From Winogradskya consettensis (GTDB taxonomy: Bacteria > Actinomycetota > Actinomycetes > Mycobacteriales > Micromonosporaceae): DNA of 64,000 bases. The DNA lies in assembly GCF_018332715.1 (NCBI RefSeq), contig NZ_BOQP01000021.1, positions 62,001-126,000 of the forward strand, given 5' to 3'. The translations under genes and the position numbers were made by a program. A model generated the notes under the pieces. It saw only the letters and a list, made by a program, of their open reading frames with translations, ran no database searches and was not told the DNA's origin. Shown here piece after piece: positions 34,802 through 43,536 of this stretch (its first letter is position 1; every line of letters starts with the position of its first letter).

Positions 34802-35530
34802 ATGAAGGCTTGTCTCAACGGCGGGCGCGCTGCGGGCGTACCCATGAGGCCTGAGGAACTTGCTCTGGATGCCGCGGCTGCGGTCGCTGCGGGGGCTGAG
34901 GCCGTCCACCTTCATCCGAGGGACGCGGCGGGGGCCGAGACCCTCGACGCGGTTGCGGTGGGTGCGGCGGTCAAGTCGGTCAAGGAGCGGTGCCCGGGTA
35001 CGCCCGTCGGCGTCACCACCGGCCTGTGGATCACCAACGGCAATGCGCTCGTACGCCTGGAGCGTCTGCGTGCGTGGGCGGATCTTCCCGAGGCGAGCAG
35101 GCCCGCGTTCGCGTCCGTGAACCTGGGTGAGGGGCTGTTCCACGAGACCGTGGCCGTGCTCGAGGCTGCGGGGGTGGCCACCGAGGCGGGGGTGTGGTCG
35201 AGACAGGACGCCGATCTGCTGCACGGCGTACCCGTGGAGAAGGTGTTGATCGAGGTTCTTCGCACGCCCGCCGCCGAGGCGATGAGCGCGGCCGACCTGA
35301 TTCTGGAACGCCTGGAGCAGCTCGGGGTGGCCGGGCCCCGGTTGCTGCACGGGGAGGATGAGGCGTGCTGGCCGCTGATCCGGTATGCCGGGCGGCTCGG
35401 GCTGCCCACCCGGATCGGGTTGGAGGACACCCTCGTCGACGAGACCGGGGCGCCCGCCCGGGGCAACGCCGACCTGGTGAAACGCGCTATCGCCGTGTGG
35501 GAGGGTGAGCGTTACCGGCCGAGGACGTAG
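34802..35530 (+). CDS. BKACE-family enzyme (beta-keto acid cleavage enzyme)
   Basis: 242-aa TIM-barrel enzyme of the DUF849/BKACE family, whose founding member cleaves 3-keto-5-aminohexanoate with acetyl-CoA in lysine fermentation. Zn ligands of the family are seen in HLHPRDAAG and in the Glu-rich SVNLGEGLF region. The start MKACLNGGR is at 34802; GTGs at 34790 and 34781 would add 4 or 7 residues. No other gene of lysine fermentation is present, so a different beta-keto acid is likely. The last 19 bases overlap the convergent phosphatase. Confidence 0.88.
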   Translation: MKACLNGGRAAGVPMRPEELALDAAAAVAAGAEAVHLHPRDAAGAETLDAVAVGAAVKSVKERCPGTPVGVTTGLWITNGNALVRLERLRAWADLPEASRPAFASVNLGEGLFHETVAVLEAAGVATEAGVWSRQDADLLHGVPVEKVLIEVLRTPAAEAMSAADLILERLEQLGVAGPRLLHGEDEACWPLIRYAGRLGLPTRIGLEDTLVDETGAPARGNADLVKRAIAVWEGERYRPRT

Positions 35531-37152
35531 CGGCGCAGGTCGCGGGTCTGGTCGGAGATCGGGCGGACCGCGAGCATGCAGGTGTCGTCGTCGGGGTTGG
35601 CCTGGCGCAGGCGGCTGAGGAGTTCGCCGAGGGGGCGGCCCGGGGCGGCCGCGACGGCTTCGTCGACGGAGCGGATCACCGAGGCGAGGCCGTCGTCGGG
35701 GCCGTTGCGGCGGTGTTCGACGAGGCCGTCGGTGTAGCACAGGAGCAGGTCGCCGAAGGCGAGGTCGAGGACCGCCGCCTCGTAGACGGCGTTCTCGACC
35801 ACGCCCAGCATCGGGCCGGAGGGCCGCGGCAGGGTGGCCGTGCGGCCGGCGCGGGAGAGCAGCGGCGGTGGGTGACCGGCCTGGGCCCAGGTGAGGCGGC
35901 GGCGGACCGGGTCGTAGCGGGCGACGATGGCTGTCGCGGTGGTCTCCGGGTTGCGGGATTCCTCCGACAGGTCACACAGGAGCCGGTTCAGATGCCCGAG
36001 CAGGACGGCCGGGTCGCGGGTGGTGACCGCGAGGGCGCGCAGCGAGTAACGCAGCTGCGCCATCGTCGTCGCGGCGTGGGTGCCGTGACCGGCCACGTCG
36101 CCGACGGCGAGCAGGACCGAGCCGTCGCTCATCGCGGCGGCGTGGTACCAGTCGCCGCCGACGAGGTCCTCCTGGCTGGCCGGGAGGTAGCGGACCGCGA
36201 CCTTGAGGCCGGGCAGGTCGAGGGGCTCGGGCGGGACCGGGAGGATGACCTGCTGCAGCCGGGCCGCGAGCGCGTGCTCGGCGGCCAGGCTGCGGCCCTG
36301 CTCGGCGAGCTGACTCTCGACGTCGGCCAGGCGCTGTGCGCTCTGTTCCAGGGCGCTCACGTCCTGCACTATCCCGAAGTAGCGCAGCGGGGTGCCGGTG
36401 GTGTCGCGGACCACGTCGGCGACCGCTCGCAGATGTTTGACCCGGCCGTGCAGCAGGACGCGGAAGGTCACGTCGACACTGTCGCCGCGCTGCAGGGCCA
36501 GCAGCGACAGGTCGCGGTCCGGCCGGTCCTCGGGGAGCACCAGTGCGTCGGTCTGCGCCGGGGTCATCGCGCCGAGCGCCGGGTCCCGCTCGAAGATCCG
36601 GTACAGCTGCTCCGACCAGCGGGTCTCGCCGCTGACCAGGTCCCACTCGGCCCAGCCCAGGTTGCCGAGCCGCTCGGTGCTCGCGATCCGCTGCCCCGCC
36701 TCCAGGCTGAGGTCGAGCCGCTCCCACGTCATCAGGAGCGCACCCTCGACGCGGTGGGCGCGGACCCGCCACCGGCCTTCGCCGTGCTGGAACGGGCCGG
36801 TCTCCGTGGGCTCGCCCGTCTCCAGGACCCGCGCGTAGGCGGCCCAGCGGTCGCCGGCGGCGGTCCCGGGGAACTCCTCGGCCATCCGGGTGCCGATCAG
36901 CTCCCTGCCCAGCCGCCCGTCACCGAGGACCGTGCCGGGGGTCGTGGCGACGTATTCGAGGTCGATCAGCCGGCCTGCCGGGTCACGCACCGGGACGAGC
37001 AGGGCCGCCGGTCCCGGCATGGCGTCGAGGACCGCGCGGATCACCGCCGGCCAGGGCCCGGACCGGGGCTCAGGAGCCGGTGCCACGAACTGCACCGCCT
37101 CGGCGTACGCCTGCCGGCCACCCATCCAGAACCCCGTCTCCCCCCGAACCAC
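35512..37152 (-). CDS. PAS domain-SpoIIE-type serine phosphatase
   Basis: 546-aa PP2C phosphatase expected to act on STAS anti-anti-sigma proteins. A first PAS-like region (~20-150, PDP/AGRLIDLEYVATTPGT) and a second with PAC tail (~170-290, ERLGNLGWAEWDLVSGE, then FRVLLHGRVKHLRAVADVV) precede a coiled linker. The SpoIIE catalytic domain has LQQVILPVPPEP, DLVGGDWYHAAAMSDG (metal-binding Asp), GDVAGHGTHAAT, and DLLLCYTDGLVEHR, ending DDDTCMLAVRP. I chose the GTG at 37152 because a GGGGGGAGGG site lies 6 bases before; ATG 37125 is an alternative. It overlaps the BKACE end by 19 bases. Confidence 0.9.
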   Translation of the reverse strand: MVRGETGFWMGGRQAYAEAVQFVAPAPEPRSGPWPAVIRAVLDAMPGPAALLVPVRDPAGRLIDLEYVATTPGTVLGDGRLGRELIGTRMAEEFPGTAAGDRWAAYARVLETGEPTETGPFQHGEGRWRVRAHRVEGALLMTWERLDLSLEAGQRIASTERLGNLGWAEWDLVSGETRWSEQLYRIFERDPALGAMTPAQTDALVLPEDRPDRDLSLLALQRGDSVDVTFRVLLHGRVKHLRAVADVVRDTTGTPLRYFGIVQDVSALEQSAQRLADVESQLAEQGRSLAAEHALAARLQQVILPVPPEPLDLPGLKVAVRYLPASQEDLVGGDWYHAAAMSDGSVLLAVGDVAGHGTHAATTMAQLRYSLRALAVTTRDPAVLLGHLNRLLCDLSEESRNPETTATAIVARYDPVRRRLTWAQAGHPPPLLSRAGRTATLPRPSGPMLGVVENAVYEAAVLDLAFGDLLLCYTDGLVEHRRNGPDDGLASVIRSVDEAVAAAPGRPLGELLSRLRQANPDDDTCMLAVRPISDQTRDLRRYVLGR

Positions 37153-37308
37153 CTGCGACCCTCCCCCCTTGAATACGCCAGCGGGAGGGCCGTCGTCATC
37201 ACCCGAACGCACCGGGGGTCATCCCACCTGCGGAGTTTCGTCGCACCCGTCACCCGTACGGGCGACCGTGGTCATCGGCCTGAAACAGCCGTATCGGATC
37301 ATTGACCG

Positions 37309-38145
37309 ATGGACCTCGACGGCGCAGCGCGCATCGGATACCGGGTGGAGCAGAGTTTCCGGTACGCCTACGACGCGCCCGTGACCTCGCTCGCGCAACG
37401 CCTGGTGGTGGTGCCGCGACGCCGTCACGGCGATCTCTACCGGCGCTCGCACACGCTGCGGGTGCTGGGCGCCGAGCACGTGCGGCGGTCCCGGGTGGAC
37501 GCGGCGGGCAACACCGTGGTGCGGGTCGCCGCGGCCCGGGTCGAGCAGGCGGTGGAGTTCCGGCTGACGGCGACGCTGGACCGGGTTGTCGGCGACGGCC
37601 CGCCCCGGTTGCCCGCGGCCGCGCTGCACGACCCGCGGGTGCTGCGCCCGACCGGGCTCACGGCAGCCGGCGAGGCCATTCAGGAATTGGCTTCACGTTG
37701 CGCCACGCCCGGGATCGGCAACGAAGAGATTGCCGAACGTATCTGCGCGCTCACCCATGCGGCACTAACCTATGAGTACGGAGTGACTTGCGTCTCAACT
37801 ACGGCAGAGCAAGCGCTCACGGGCGGGCGCGGCGTGTGCCAGGACTCCGCCCACGTAATGCTCGCACTGTGCCGTTTCCTCGGTATACCCGCCCGTTACG
37901 TCTCCGGGCACCTGATCGGCCAGGGTGGCACCCATGCGTGGGTCGAGGTGCTGGTCCCGAGCCGGGGCGAGGCGGCGGCGCTCGCGTTCGACCCGTGTCA
38001 CGGCCGGCGCGCCGGCAACGGCTATCTCACCGTCGCGATAGGACGCGATTACGCAGACGTAGCACCGACTTCCGGGACCTATGTGGGCACTCCGGGCGGC
38101 ACTCTTACGGGGACCCGGGAGGTTAGCGTCATCGATCTCGTGTAA
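37309..38145 (+). CDS. Transglutaminase-like cysteine protease domain protein
   Basis: 278-aa cytosolic protein. The N-terminal ~90 residues are the beta-sandwich of bacterial transglutaminase-like proteins (YRVEQSFRYAYDAPVTSLAQR, split). The catalytic triad is visible: Cys in GRGVCQDSAHVML, His in GGTHAWVEV and Asp in AFDPCHGR. Usually such genes are in circularly arranged gene sets with alpha-E domain proteins, but those are absent here. The ATG at 37309 follows a typical site. The flavin operon begins 147 bases downstream, so the two are probably separate units. Confidence 0.9.
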   Translation: MDLDGAARIGYRVEQSFRYAYDAPVTSLAQRLVVVPRRRHGDLYRRSHTLRVLGAEHVRRSRVDAAGNTVVRVAAARVEQAVEFRLTATLDRVVGDGPPRLPAAALHDPRVLRPTGLTAAGEAIQELASRCATPGIGNEEIAERICALTHAALTYEYGVTCVSTTAEQALTGGRGVCQDSAHVMLALCRFLGIPARYVSGHLIGQGGTHAWVEVLVPSRGEAAALAFDPCHGRRAGNGYLTVAIGRDYADVAPTSGTYVGTPGGTLTGTREVSVIDLV

Positions 38146-38292
38146 TTTACGATACGGAAACCGGAACTACTCCGAATCGACTTAAATCCTCCCTACCTTT
38201 CGTCCCAGCTTGAGTCTCGCGACGCCATTCCTCGTATTCGCCTCGCACGCTCTCCGGCTCCATAGACGATTGTGATTTGTCTGGAGACCGCT

Positions 38293-39129
38293 TTGCCTGC
38301 ATCAGCTAACGACGGTGGCACCGTGCCCAGCGGCTCGGTGTCCATCAGCGTGCGTGGCGCCCGGCGCGTGTACCCCGTCAAGGGTGGAACCGACCTGATC
38401 GCCCTGGACGACGTCGACCTCTCGGTCCCCGCCGGCAGCTTCGTCAGCGTCATCGGGCCCAGCGGGTGCGGCAAGTCCACCCTGCTCCGCCTCGTCGCCG
38501 GTCTCGAGGAGGCCGACCGTGGCGACGTGCGGGTCTGCGGGGTCCGCCCGGCGGAGGCCGCGGCCGCCAAGATGCTCGGCCTGGTCCCCCAGGCACCCGC
38601 CCTGCTGCCCTGGCTCACGGTTCTCAAGAACGTGACGCTGCCGCTGCGCGTCAACCGCGCCGCGAGCCGGCGGCGGGCCTCGGCCCCCGGCCCCTCGATG
38701 GAGGAGCTGCTGCGCAAGGCCGGCCTGCAGGACGCCATGCACAAGCTGCCGTCCCAGCTCTCCGGCGGCATGCAGCAGCGCACCGCGATCGTGCGCGCCT
38801 TCGGGCTGCGCCCCGACGTGCTGCTGATGGACGAGCCGTTCTCCGCCCTCGACGAGTTCACCCGCGAGAGCCTGCAGGAACAGCTCCTCGACCTCTGGGA
38901 CGAGCTGAAGGCCACCGTGCTGTTCGTGACGCACTCGGTGAGCGAGGCCGTACGCCTTTCCGACAAGATCGTGGTGATGGCGCCCCGGCCGGGCCGGATC
39001 ACCGACATCATCGACGTACGACTGCCGCGCCCCCGCCGGGCCGAGCTGTTGAAAACGCCGGAGTTCCACCACTATGAGGACCTCGTGCGTGACCGCCTGC
39101 GTGGCGCCTTCCAGGCGAACGCGGCATGA
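38293..39129 (+). CDS. ABC importer ATP-binding protein (SsuB/TauB/ThiZ class)
   Basis: 278-aa ATPase energising the importer of this operon. Walker A GPSGCGKST, Q loop LVPQAPALLPWL, signature LSGGMQQR, Walker B LLMDEPFSALD and the His in VTHSVSEA are all present. It is closest in style to nitrate/sulfonate/taurine/thiamine-precursor importers. A TTG at 38293 has GGAG 6 bases before; a GTG at 38272 gives a longer version without a site. It is the first gene of an eleven-gene block. Confidence 0.9.
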   Translation: MPASANDGGTVPSGSVSISVRGARRVYPVKGGTDLIALDDVDLSVPAGSFVSVIGPSGCGKSTLLRLVAGLEEADRGDVRVCGVRPAEAAAAKMLGLVPQAPALLPWLTVLKNVTLPLRVNRAASRRRASAPGPSMEELLRKAGLQDAMHKLPSQLSGGMQQRTAIVRAFGLRPDVLLMDEPFSALDEFTRESLQEQLLDLWDELKATVLFVTHSVSEAVRLSDKIVVMAPRPGRITDIIDVRLPRPRRAELLKTPEFHHYEDLVRDRLRGAFQANAA

Positions 39130-39214
39130 GCGACTGCACCGAGACACGCCTCCCGGCAGTGGCCAACGGCCTTGCCGTCGAGGGCCAGAAGCGCATGCCT
39201 CGAGTAGGCACTGC

Positions 39215-40078
39215 ATGAACGCCGCCGAGGATGTCCTGACCGTGACCGAGCCGGAACCCGAACTGATCGTCGTCCCGCCCGTGCGCCGCCCGATGTGGCG
39301 GCCGGGTCTCGGCTTCCTGCACCCGCGGATGTGGCTGCCGCTGGTGCTGATGCTCGCGGTGCTCGCGACCCTGTGGACGTGGGGCGCGCACTCGATGCCC
39401 TACCTGCTCCCGCCGCTCGGTGACATCGGTGCCACCCTGCGCGAGGACGCCGACTACTACCTGAACAACGCCTGGGTGACGCTCAAGGAAGCGCTCATGG
39501 GCCTCGGGCTCGGCCTGGTCGCGGCGTTCGTCCTGGCCGTGATCACCAGCGAGTTCCCCCTCGCCCGGCGCGCGATCATGCCGGTGGCGGTGATCCTCAA
39601 CGTCACGCCGCTGGTCGCCATCGCGCCGGCCCTGGTGGTGGCGTTCGGGTTCGGCGCCGCACCCAAGCTGATCGTGACCGGCCTGATCTGTTTCTTCCCG
39701 ATCCTGATCAACACCTCGATGGGGCTGCGCGCCGTGCCGCAGCCGGTCCTGCAGGTCTACCAGACCGTGAACGCCTCGCGGCTCGAGACCCTCTGGTACA
39801 TCCGGATCCCGATGGCGATGCCGTATCTCTTCGCGGCGCTGCGGATCGTGTTCCCGCTCTCCGTGGTGGGTGCGGTCGTGGCCGAGCTCTCCGCGGCCGG
39901 CTCCTCCGCGGGCCTCGGCACCGCGATCAGCCTGGCATCCTCGATGAACCGGCTGGCCGCCGTCTACGCGTCCATCGCGATCCTCGCCCTGCTGGGCTCC
40001 GTGCTGCTGCTGCTCGTGACCGCCCTGGAGCGTCGCGTCCTGCACTGGCACGAGTCCCGCCAGGGCAACGGCGGATAG
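39215..40078 (+). CDS. ABC importer permease (SsuC/TauC/ThiX class)
   Basis: 287-aa inner-membrane protein with six helices after an N-terminal polar leader. The ABC-contact EAA-like loop is visible around VNASRLETLWYIRIPMAMPYLFAALRI, split at the coupling helix. It pairs with the ATPase (85-base gap) and with the binding proteins downstream (84-base gap). It resembles permeases that accept aliphatic sulfonates, taurine or pyrimidine/thiamine-like precursors, so the binding proteins define the substrate. Confidence 0.9.
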   Translation: MNAAEDVLTVTEPEPELIVVPPVRRPMWRPGLGFLHPRMWLPLVLMLAVLATLWTWGAHSMPYLLPPLGDIGATLREDADYYLNNAWVTLKEALMGLGLGLVAAFVLAVITSEFPLARRAIMPVAVILNVTPLVAIAPALVVAFGFGAAPKLIVTGLICFFPILINTSMGLRAVPQPVLQVYQTVNASRLETLWYIRIPMAMPYLFAALRIVFPLSVVGAVVAELSAAGSSAGLGTAISLASSMNRLAAVYASIAILALLGSVLLLLVTALERRVLHWHESRQGNGG

Positions 40079-40162
40079 TCACCGCGCCATTCTCCGTGTC
40101 GTCCACCCAGGACGACGGATGTCCCCTGCCCGGATAACCCCCCATCAGGAGTGTTCGACAAA

Positions 40163-41257
40163 ATGCGATACCGGTTCCGTACGGCCATGGCCGTGGCCGC
40201 GTCGGCTGCGCTGCTCACCAGCGTCGCCGCGTGTTCCTCGGACGACGACGACTCGGCCACCCCGGCCGCGTCCGCGGGCACCGCCATCTCCGCCGACCGC
40301 TGCGCCAAGAACAAGGCCGCCGGCGAGATCACCTACCTCTCCGGCTACCAGTGGCAGGCCTCGGCCTCCATCCTCGAGTACGCCGCCGCGGACAAGCTCG
40401 GCTACTTCAAGTCCCTGTGCCTGGACGTCAAGATGCAGCCCGGCACCGGCGACACCAGCCAGAACACCAAGCTGCTCGCCTCCGGCAAGGTCACGTTCAG
40501 CCCGGTCAGCCAGCAGGACGTGCTCTCGGCGAACGCGAACAGCATCAAGGTCCAGGGCATCTCGTCGTACTCCAACGTGGGCCTCGAGATCCTCATGACC
40601 GAGCCCGCGATCACCGACCTGAAGCAGCTCAACGGCACCACGCTGGGCCAGAAGGGCGCCATGCCCGTCGGCGTCCAGGCCATGCTGATCAAGGCCGGCG
40701 CGGACTACAAGTCGATCAAGCAGGTCGTCGTCGGCTACGACCCGACCGTGCTGACCCGCGGCCAGGTCAAGTCGCTGACCGGCTTCATCTCCAACGAGCC
40801 CAACCAGCTCAAGGCCGCCGGCAAGGACGTCACCGTGTGGCGCCCGTACGACTACCAGGTCCCCGGCTCGCTGGGCGCCATGGCCGTCAACCCGGACTTC
40901 GCCGCCAAGAACCCGACCGCGGTGGAGGACGTGCTCCGCGCCGGCCTGCACGCGTTCGAGTACTGCGAGACCAACGCCGCCGAGTGCGTCAAGGCCGCGT
41001 CCGACCTGACCGGCGCCGGCTACGACGAGAAGTCGAACACCGGTATCTGGCAGACCGAGGACAAGGTCATCCGGGACAGCGTCAAGGCGGGCACCCCGCT
41101 GGGCACCATCGACACCGCCAACGTGTCGGCCCTCGCGGAAATGCTGAACACGTACACCGGGACCAAGATCACATCTACCGACGCTCAGGCGGAATTTTCG
41201 TCAGAGTACGTCAAGAACATCTACAACGGCGACAAGCTGATCTGGCCGGCTCCGTAA
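40163..41257 (+). CDS. ABC substrate-binding lipoprotein, NMT1/THI5-like (copy 1)
   Basis: 364-aa exported lipoprotein that should capture the transport substrate. A lipoprotein signal (RYRFRTAMAVAASAALLTS, lipobox VAAC) is followed by an Asp/Ser-rich linker. The core starts at AGEITYLSGYQWQAS and has VTFSPVSQQDVL, TTLGQKGAMPVGVQAMLI and VWRPYDYQVPGSLGAM, the ligand pocket region of periplasmic-fold proteins. ATG 40163 has AGGAG about 9 bases before; a GTG at 40151 would add four residues. It is paralogous to the next gene along its whole length. Confidence 0.92.
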   Translation: MRYRFRTAMAVAASAALLTSVAACSSDDDDSATPAASAGTAISADRCAKNKAAGEITYLSGYQWQASASILEYAAADKLGYFKSLCLDVKMQPGTGDTSQNTKLLASGKVTFSPVSQQDVLSANANSIKVQGISSYSNVGLEILMTEPAITDLKQLNGTTLGQKGAMPVGVQAMLIKAGADYKSIKQVVVGYDPTVLTRGQVKSLTGFISNEPNQLKAAGKDVTVWRPYDYQVPGSLGAMAVNPDFAAKNPTAVEDVLRAGLHAFEYCETNAAECVKAASDLTGAGYDEKSNTGIWQTEDKVIRDSVKAGTPLGTIDTANVSALAEMLNTYTGTKITSTDAQAEFSSEYVKNIYNGDKLIWPAP

Positions 41258-41290
41258 GGGGCAGCGCCGGATAAGGCGCGCCAGTAACGC

Positions 41291-41320
41291 ATCCAGGAAG
41301 GAGCCGGACACCATGTCGGC
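41291..41320 (+). repeat. Duplicated translation-initiation segment, copy A
   Basis: A 30-base block including a ribosome site (AAGGAG) and an ATG at 41313, identical at 29 of 30 positions to 42465-42494, which starts the RutA-like gene. Here it precedes the second binding protein and adds MSARTHRGEL in frame before its natural start. It looks like a leftover of the tandem duplication that created copy 2. Confidence 0.85.
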
Positions 41321-41342
41321 CCGAACACACCGAGGCGAGCTG

Positions 41343-42449
41343 ATGAAGAACCGGATCCGCACCACGATGGCCGTGGCCGCGACCGCCGTACTGTCCCTCT
41401 CCGCCGCCGCCTGCTCGTCAGGCGACGGCGGGTCGACCCCGAAGAAGTCCCCCGGGGCGCTGATCTCGGCGGATCGATGCGAGAAGAACAAGGCAGCCGG
41501 TGAGATCGTCTACCTGTCCGGGTACCAGTGGCAGGCTTCGGCTTCGATCCTGGAATACGCAGCCGCGGAGAAGCTCGGCTTCTTCGACGACCTGTGCCTG
41601 AACGTGACCCTGCAGGCGGGCACCGGTGACGTTGCCCAGAACACCAAGCTGCTCGCCGGTGGGCAGGTCACGTTCAGCCCGGTCAGCCAGCAGGACATCC
41701 TGACGGCGAATTCGCACTACATCGAGGTGCAGGGCATCTCGTCGTACTCCAACGTCGACCTCGAGATCCTGATGACCATGCCGGACGTCAAGGACCTCAA
41801 GCAGCTCGACGACACCACGCTGGGCCAGAAGGGCGCCATGCCGGTCGGCGTGCAGGCCATGCTGATGAAGGCCGGCGCGAAGTACGACACCATCCAGCAG
41901 ACCGTGGTCGGCTACGACCCGTCGGTGCTGCCCAAGGGTGAGGTCAAGTCGCTGACCGGCTTCATCTCCAACGAGCCGGTGGCGCTCAAGGCCGCCGGTG
42001 AGAACGTGACGGTGTGGCGCCCGTCGGACTACCAGGTGCCCGGCTCGCTGGGCTCCATGGCGGTCAACCCGGAGTTCGCCGAGACCAACCCGACCGCGAC
42101 CGAGGACGTGCTCCGCGCGGCACTGCACGCGTACGAGTACTGCACGGAGCACGCCGCCGAATGTGTCAAGTTCACGGCGGACCTCGACAAGGCCAACCCG
42201 GCGAGCTACGGGTACGACGCGGCGGCGAACGTCGGCATCTGGAACACCGAGACCAAGGTCGTCAAGGACAGTCTCAAGGCCGGTACGCCGCTCGGCACGA
42301 TCGACACCGGCAACGTGCAGTCGCTGGCGACCATGCTGAACGAGTACACGCAGACCGAGATCACGCCCGAAGAGGCCGAGGACGAGTTCTCGCCGGAGTT
42401 CATCAAGAACATCTACGACGGCGACAAGCTCATCTGGCCGGCCCCGTAA
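41343..42449 (+). CDS. ABC substrate-binding lipoprotein, NMT1/THI5-like (copy 2)
   Basis: 368-aa paralogue of the preceding gene. It has the same domain plan: signal RIRTTMAVAATAVLSLSAAAC with a lipobox Cys, then AGEIVYLSGYQWQAS, the invariant TLGQKGAMPVGVQAML and the end NIYDGDKLIWPAP. Residues in the linker and surface vary more than the pocket, suggesting retained but slightly different ligand use. I place the start at ATG 41343 because it aligns with copy 1; an in-frame ATG at 41313 (see the duplicated initiation segment) adds ten residues. Confidence 0.92.
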   Translation: MKNRIRTTMAVAATAVLSLSAAACSSGDGGSTPKKSPGALISADRCEKNKAAGEIVYLSGYQWQASASILEYAAAEKLGFFDDLCLNVTLQAGTGDVAQNTKLLAGGQVTFSPVSQQDILTANSHYIEVQGISSYSNVDLEILMTMPDVKDLKQLDDTTLGQKGAMPVGVQAMLMKAGAKYDTIQQTVVGYDPSVLPKGEVKSLTGFISNEPVALKAAGENVTVWRPSDYQVPGSLGSMAVNPEFAETNPTATEDVLRAALHAYEYCTEHAAECVKFTADLDKANPASYGYDAAANVGIWNTETKVVKDSLKAGTPLGTIDTGNVQSLATMLNEYTQTEITPEEAEDEFSPEFIKNIYDGDKLIWPAP

Positions 42450-42464
42450 GGGTGCCGGAGAGCT

Positions 42465-42494
42465 ATCCAGAAAGGAGCCGGACACCATGTCGGC
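42465..42494 (+). repeat. Duplicated translation-initiation segment, copy B
   Basis: The second copy of the 30-base block, containing the functional ribosome site and ATG 42487 of the RutA-like gene. It differs from copy A (41291-41320) at one base. The similarity extends back into the 3' ends of the two binding-protein genes. Confidence 0.85.
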
Positions 42495-43536
42495 AAAAGA
42501 GTACGGGGTCTTCCTGCCGATCGGTAACGGCGGCTGGATGCTCTCCGAGACGGCACCACACCCCGAGGCGACCTACGCCTACAACCGCAGGGTCGCGGTG
42601 GACGCCGAAGCCATCGGTCTCGACTTCATCATGTCGATGGCCAAGTGGAAGGGCTTCGGCGGCACCACCGACCACTGGGGGCAGACCCTCGAGTCGATGA
42701 CGCTGATGTCGGCGCTCGCCGAGGCGACGTCCAAGGTCAAGATCTGGGCGACGATGCACGCCAACGTGCACCACCCCGCGATCGCGGCGAAGATGTTCAC
42801 CACGCTGCAGGACATCTCCGGTGGCCGGGCCGGCATGAACATCGTCAACGGCGCGTACGCCGCGGAGTTCGAGCAGATGGGGCTCTGGGACGCGGGTCTC
42901 TCGCACGCCGAGCGCTACCGGATGACCGAGGAGTGGACCCAGGCGGTAACGCGCCTGTGGACCGAGGACAAGGTCACGTTCAAGAGTGACTTCTTCACCC
43001 TCGACGAGTGCGAGTCCCGCCCGCACCCGGCCACCACCCCGTCGATCATCAGCGCCGGGCGGTCCGAGTCGGGCCGCCGCTTCCAGGCCAAGTACGCGGA
43101 CGGTGCGTTCCTCAGCGCCGACAACCTGGAGCAGATGGGCGAGTTCTCCCGGTCGGTGCACGACATGGCCGAGGAGTTCGGCCGCACGGTCAAGACGTAC
43201 TCGATGCTCACCGTCGTGCTCGACGAGAGCGACGAGGCCGCCGCCGCCAAGGCCGCGCGTTACTCCGAGGGTCTCGACAAGGAGGCGCTGTTCAACATGC
43301 GTACCTCCTGGGGCATCCCGGCCGACACCGCGCGGGCCTGGGCCGACGGCGCGAAGGGCACCGAGGCGTTCCAGACGCCGTACGTCACCGGTGGCCCGGA
43401 GACCGTGATCGAGCACATCCAGCAGATCACGAACGAGGCGGAGCTGGACGGGCTGATGCTGATCTTCCCGGACTACCACGCGGATCTGCTGCCGTTCGGT
43501 GAGATCGTGCTGCCTGCGCTGCGAGCAGCGGAATGA
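42487..43536 (+). CDS. RutA-like FMNH2-dependent monooxygenase (LLM class)
   Basis: 349-aa luciferase-fold enzyme most similar in motif order to RutA, which opens the uracil ring with O2 and reduced FMN. Shared blocks are GVFLPIGNGGW at the N-terminus, GLDFIMSMAKWKGFGG, LESMTLMSALAE, HHPAIAAKMFTTL, ISGGRAGMNIVNG, YEQMGLW-like, SDFFTLDECESRP and IISAGRSESGRRF. This defines the subfamily, but not the substrate: no uracil regulation or RutG is present. It overlaps the following hydrolase by 4 bases, like rutA-rutB. Confidence 0.9.
   Translation: MSAKEYGVFLPIGNGGWMLSETAPHPEATYAYNRRVAVDAEAIGLDFIMSMAKWKGFGGTTDHWGQTLESMTLMSALAEATSKVKIWATMHANVHHPAIAAKMFTTLQDISGGRAGMNIVNGAYAAEFEQMGLWDAGLSHAERYRMTEEWTQAVTRLWTEDKVTFKSDFFTLDECESRPHPATTPSIISAGRSESGRRFQAKYADGAFLSADNLEQMGEFSRSVHDMAEEFGRTVKTYSMLTVVLDESDEAAAAKAARYSEGLDKEALFNMRTSWGIPADTARAWADGAKGTEAFQTPYVTGGPETVIEHIQQITNEAELDGLMLIFPDYHADLLPFGEIVLPALRAAE

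Noticed and set aside
38146..38292. Possible FMN riboswitch before the flavin operon
   Set aside because: I looked for the conserved RFN-element blocks and did not find them; a covariance-model search would settle it.
39074..39214. Extended N-terminus of the ABC permease
   Set aside because: The added residues are basic and Cys/His-rich and overlap the ATPase; ATG 39215 fits the family better.
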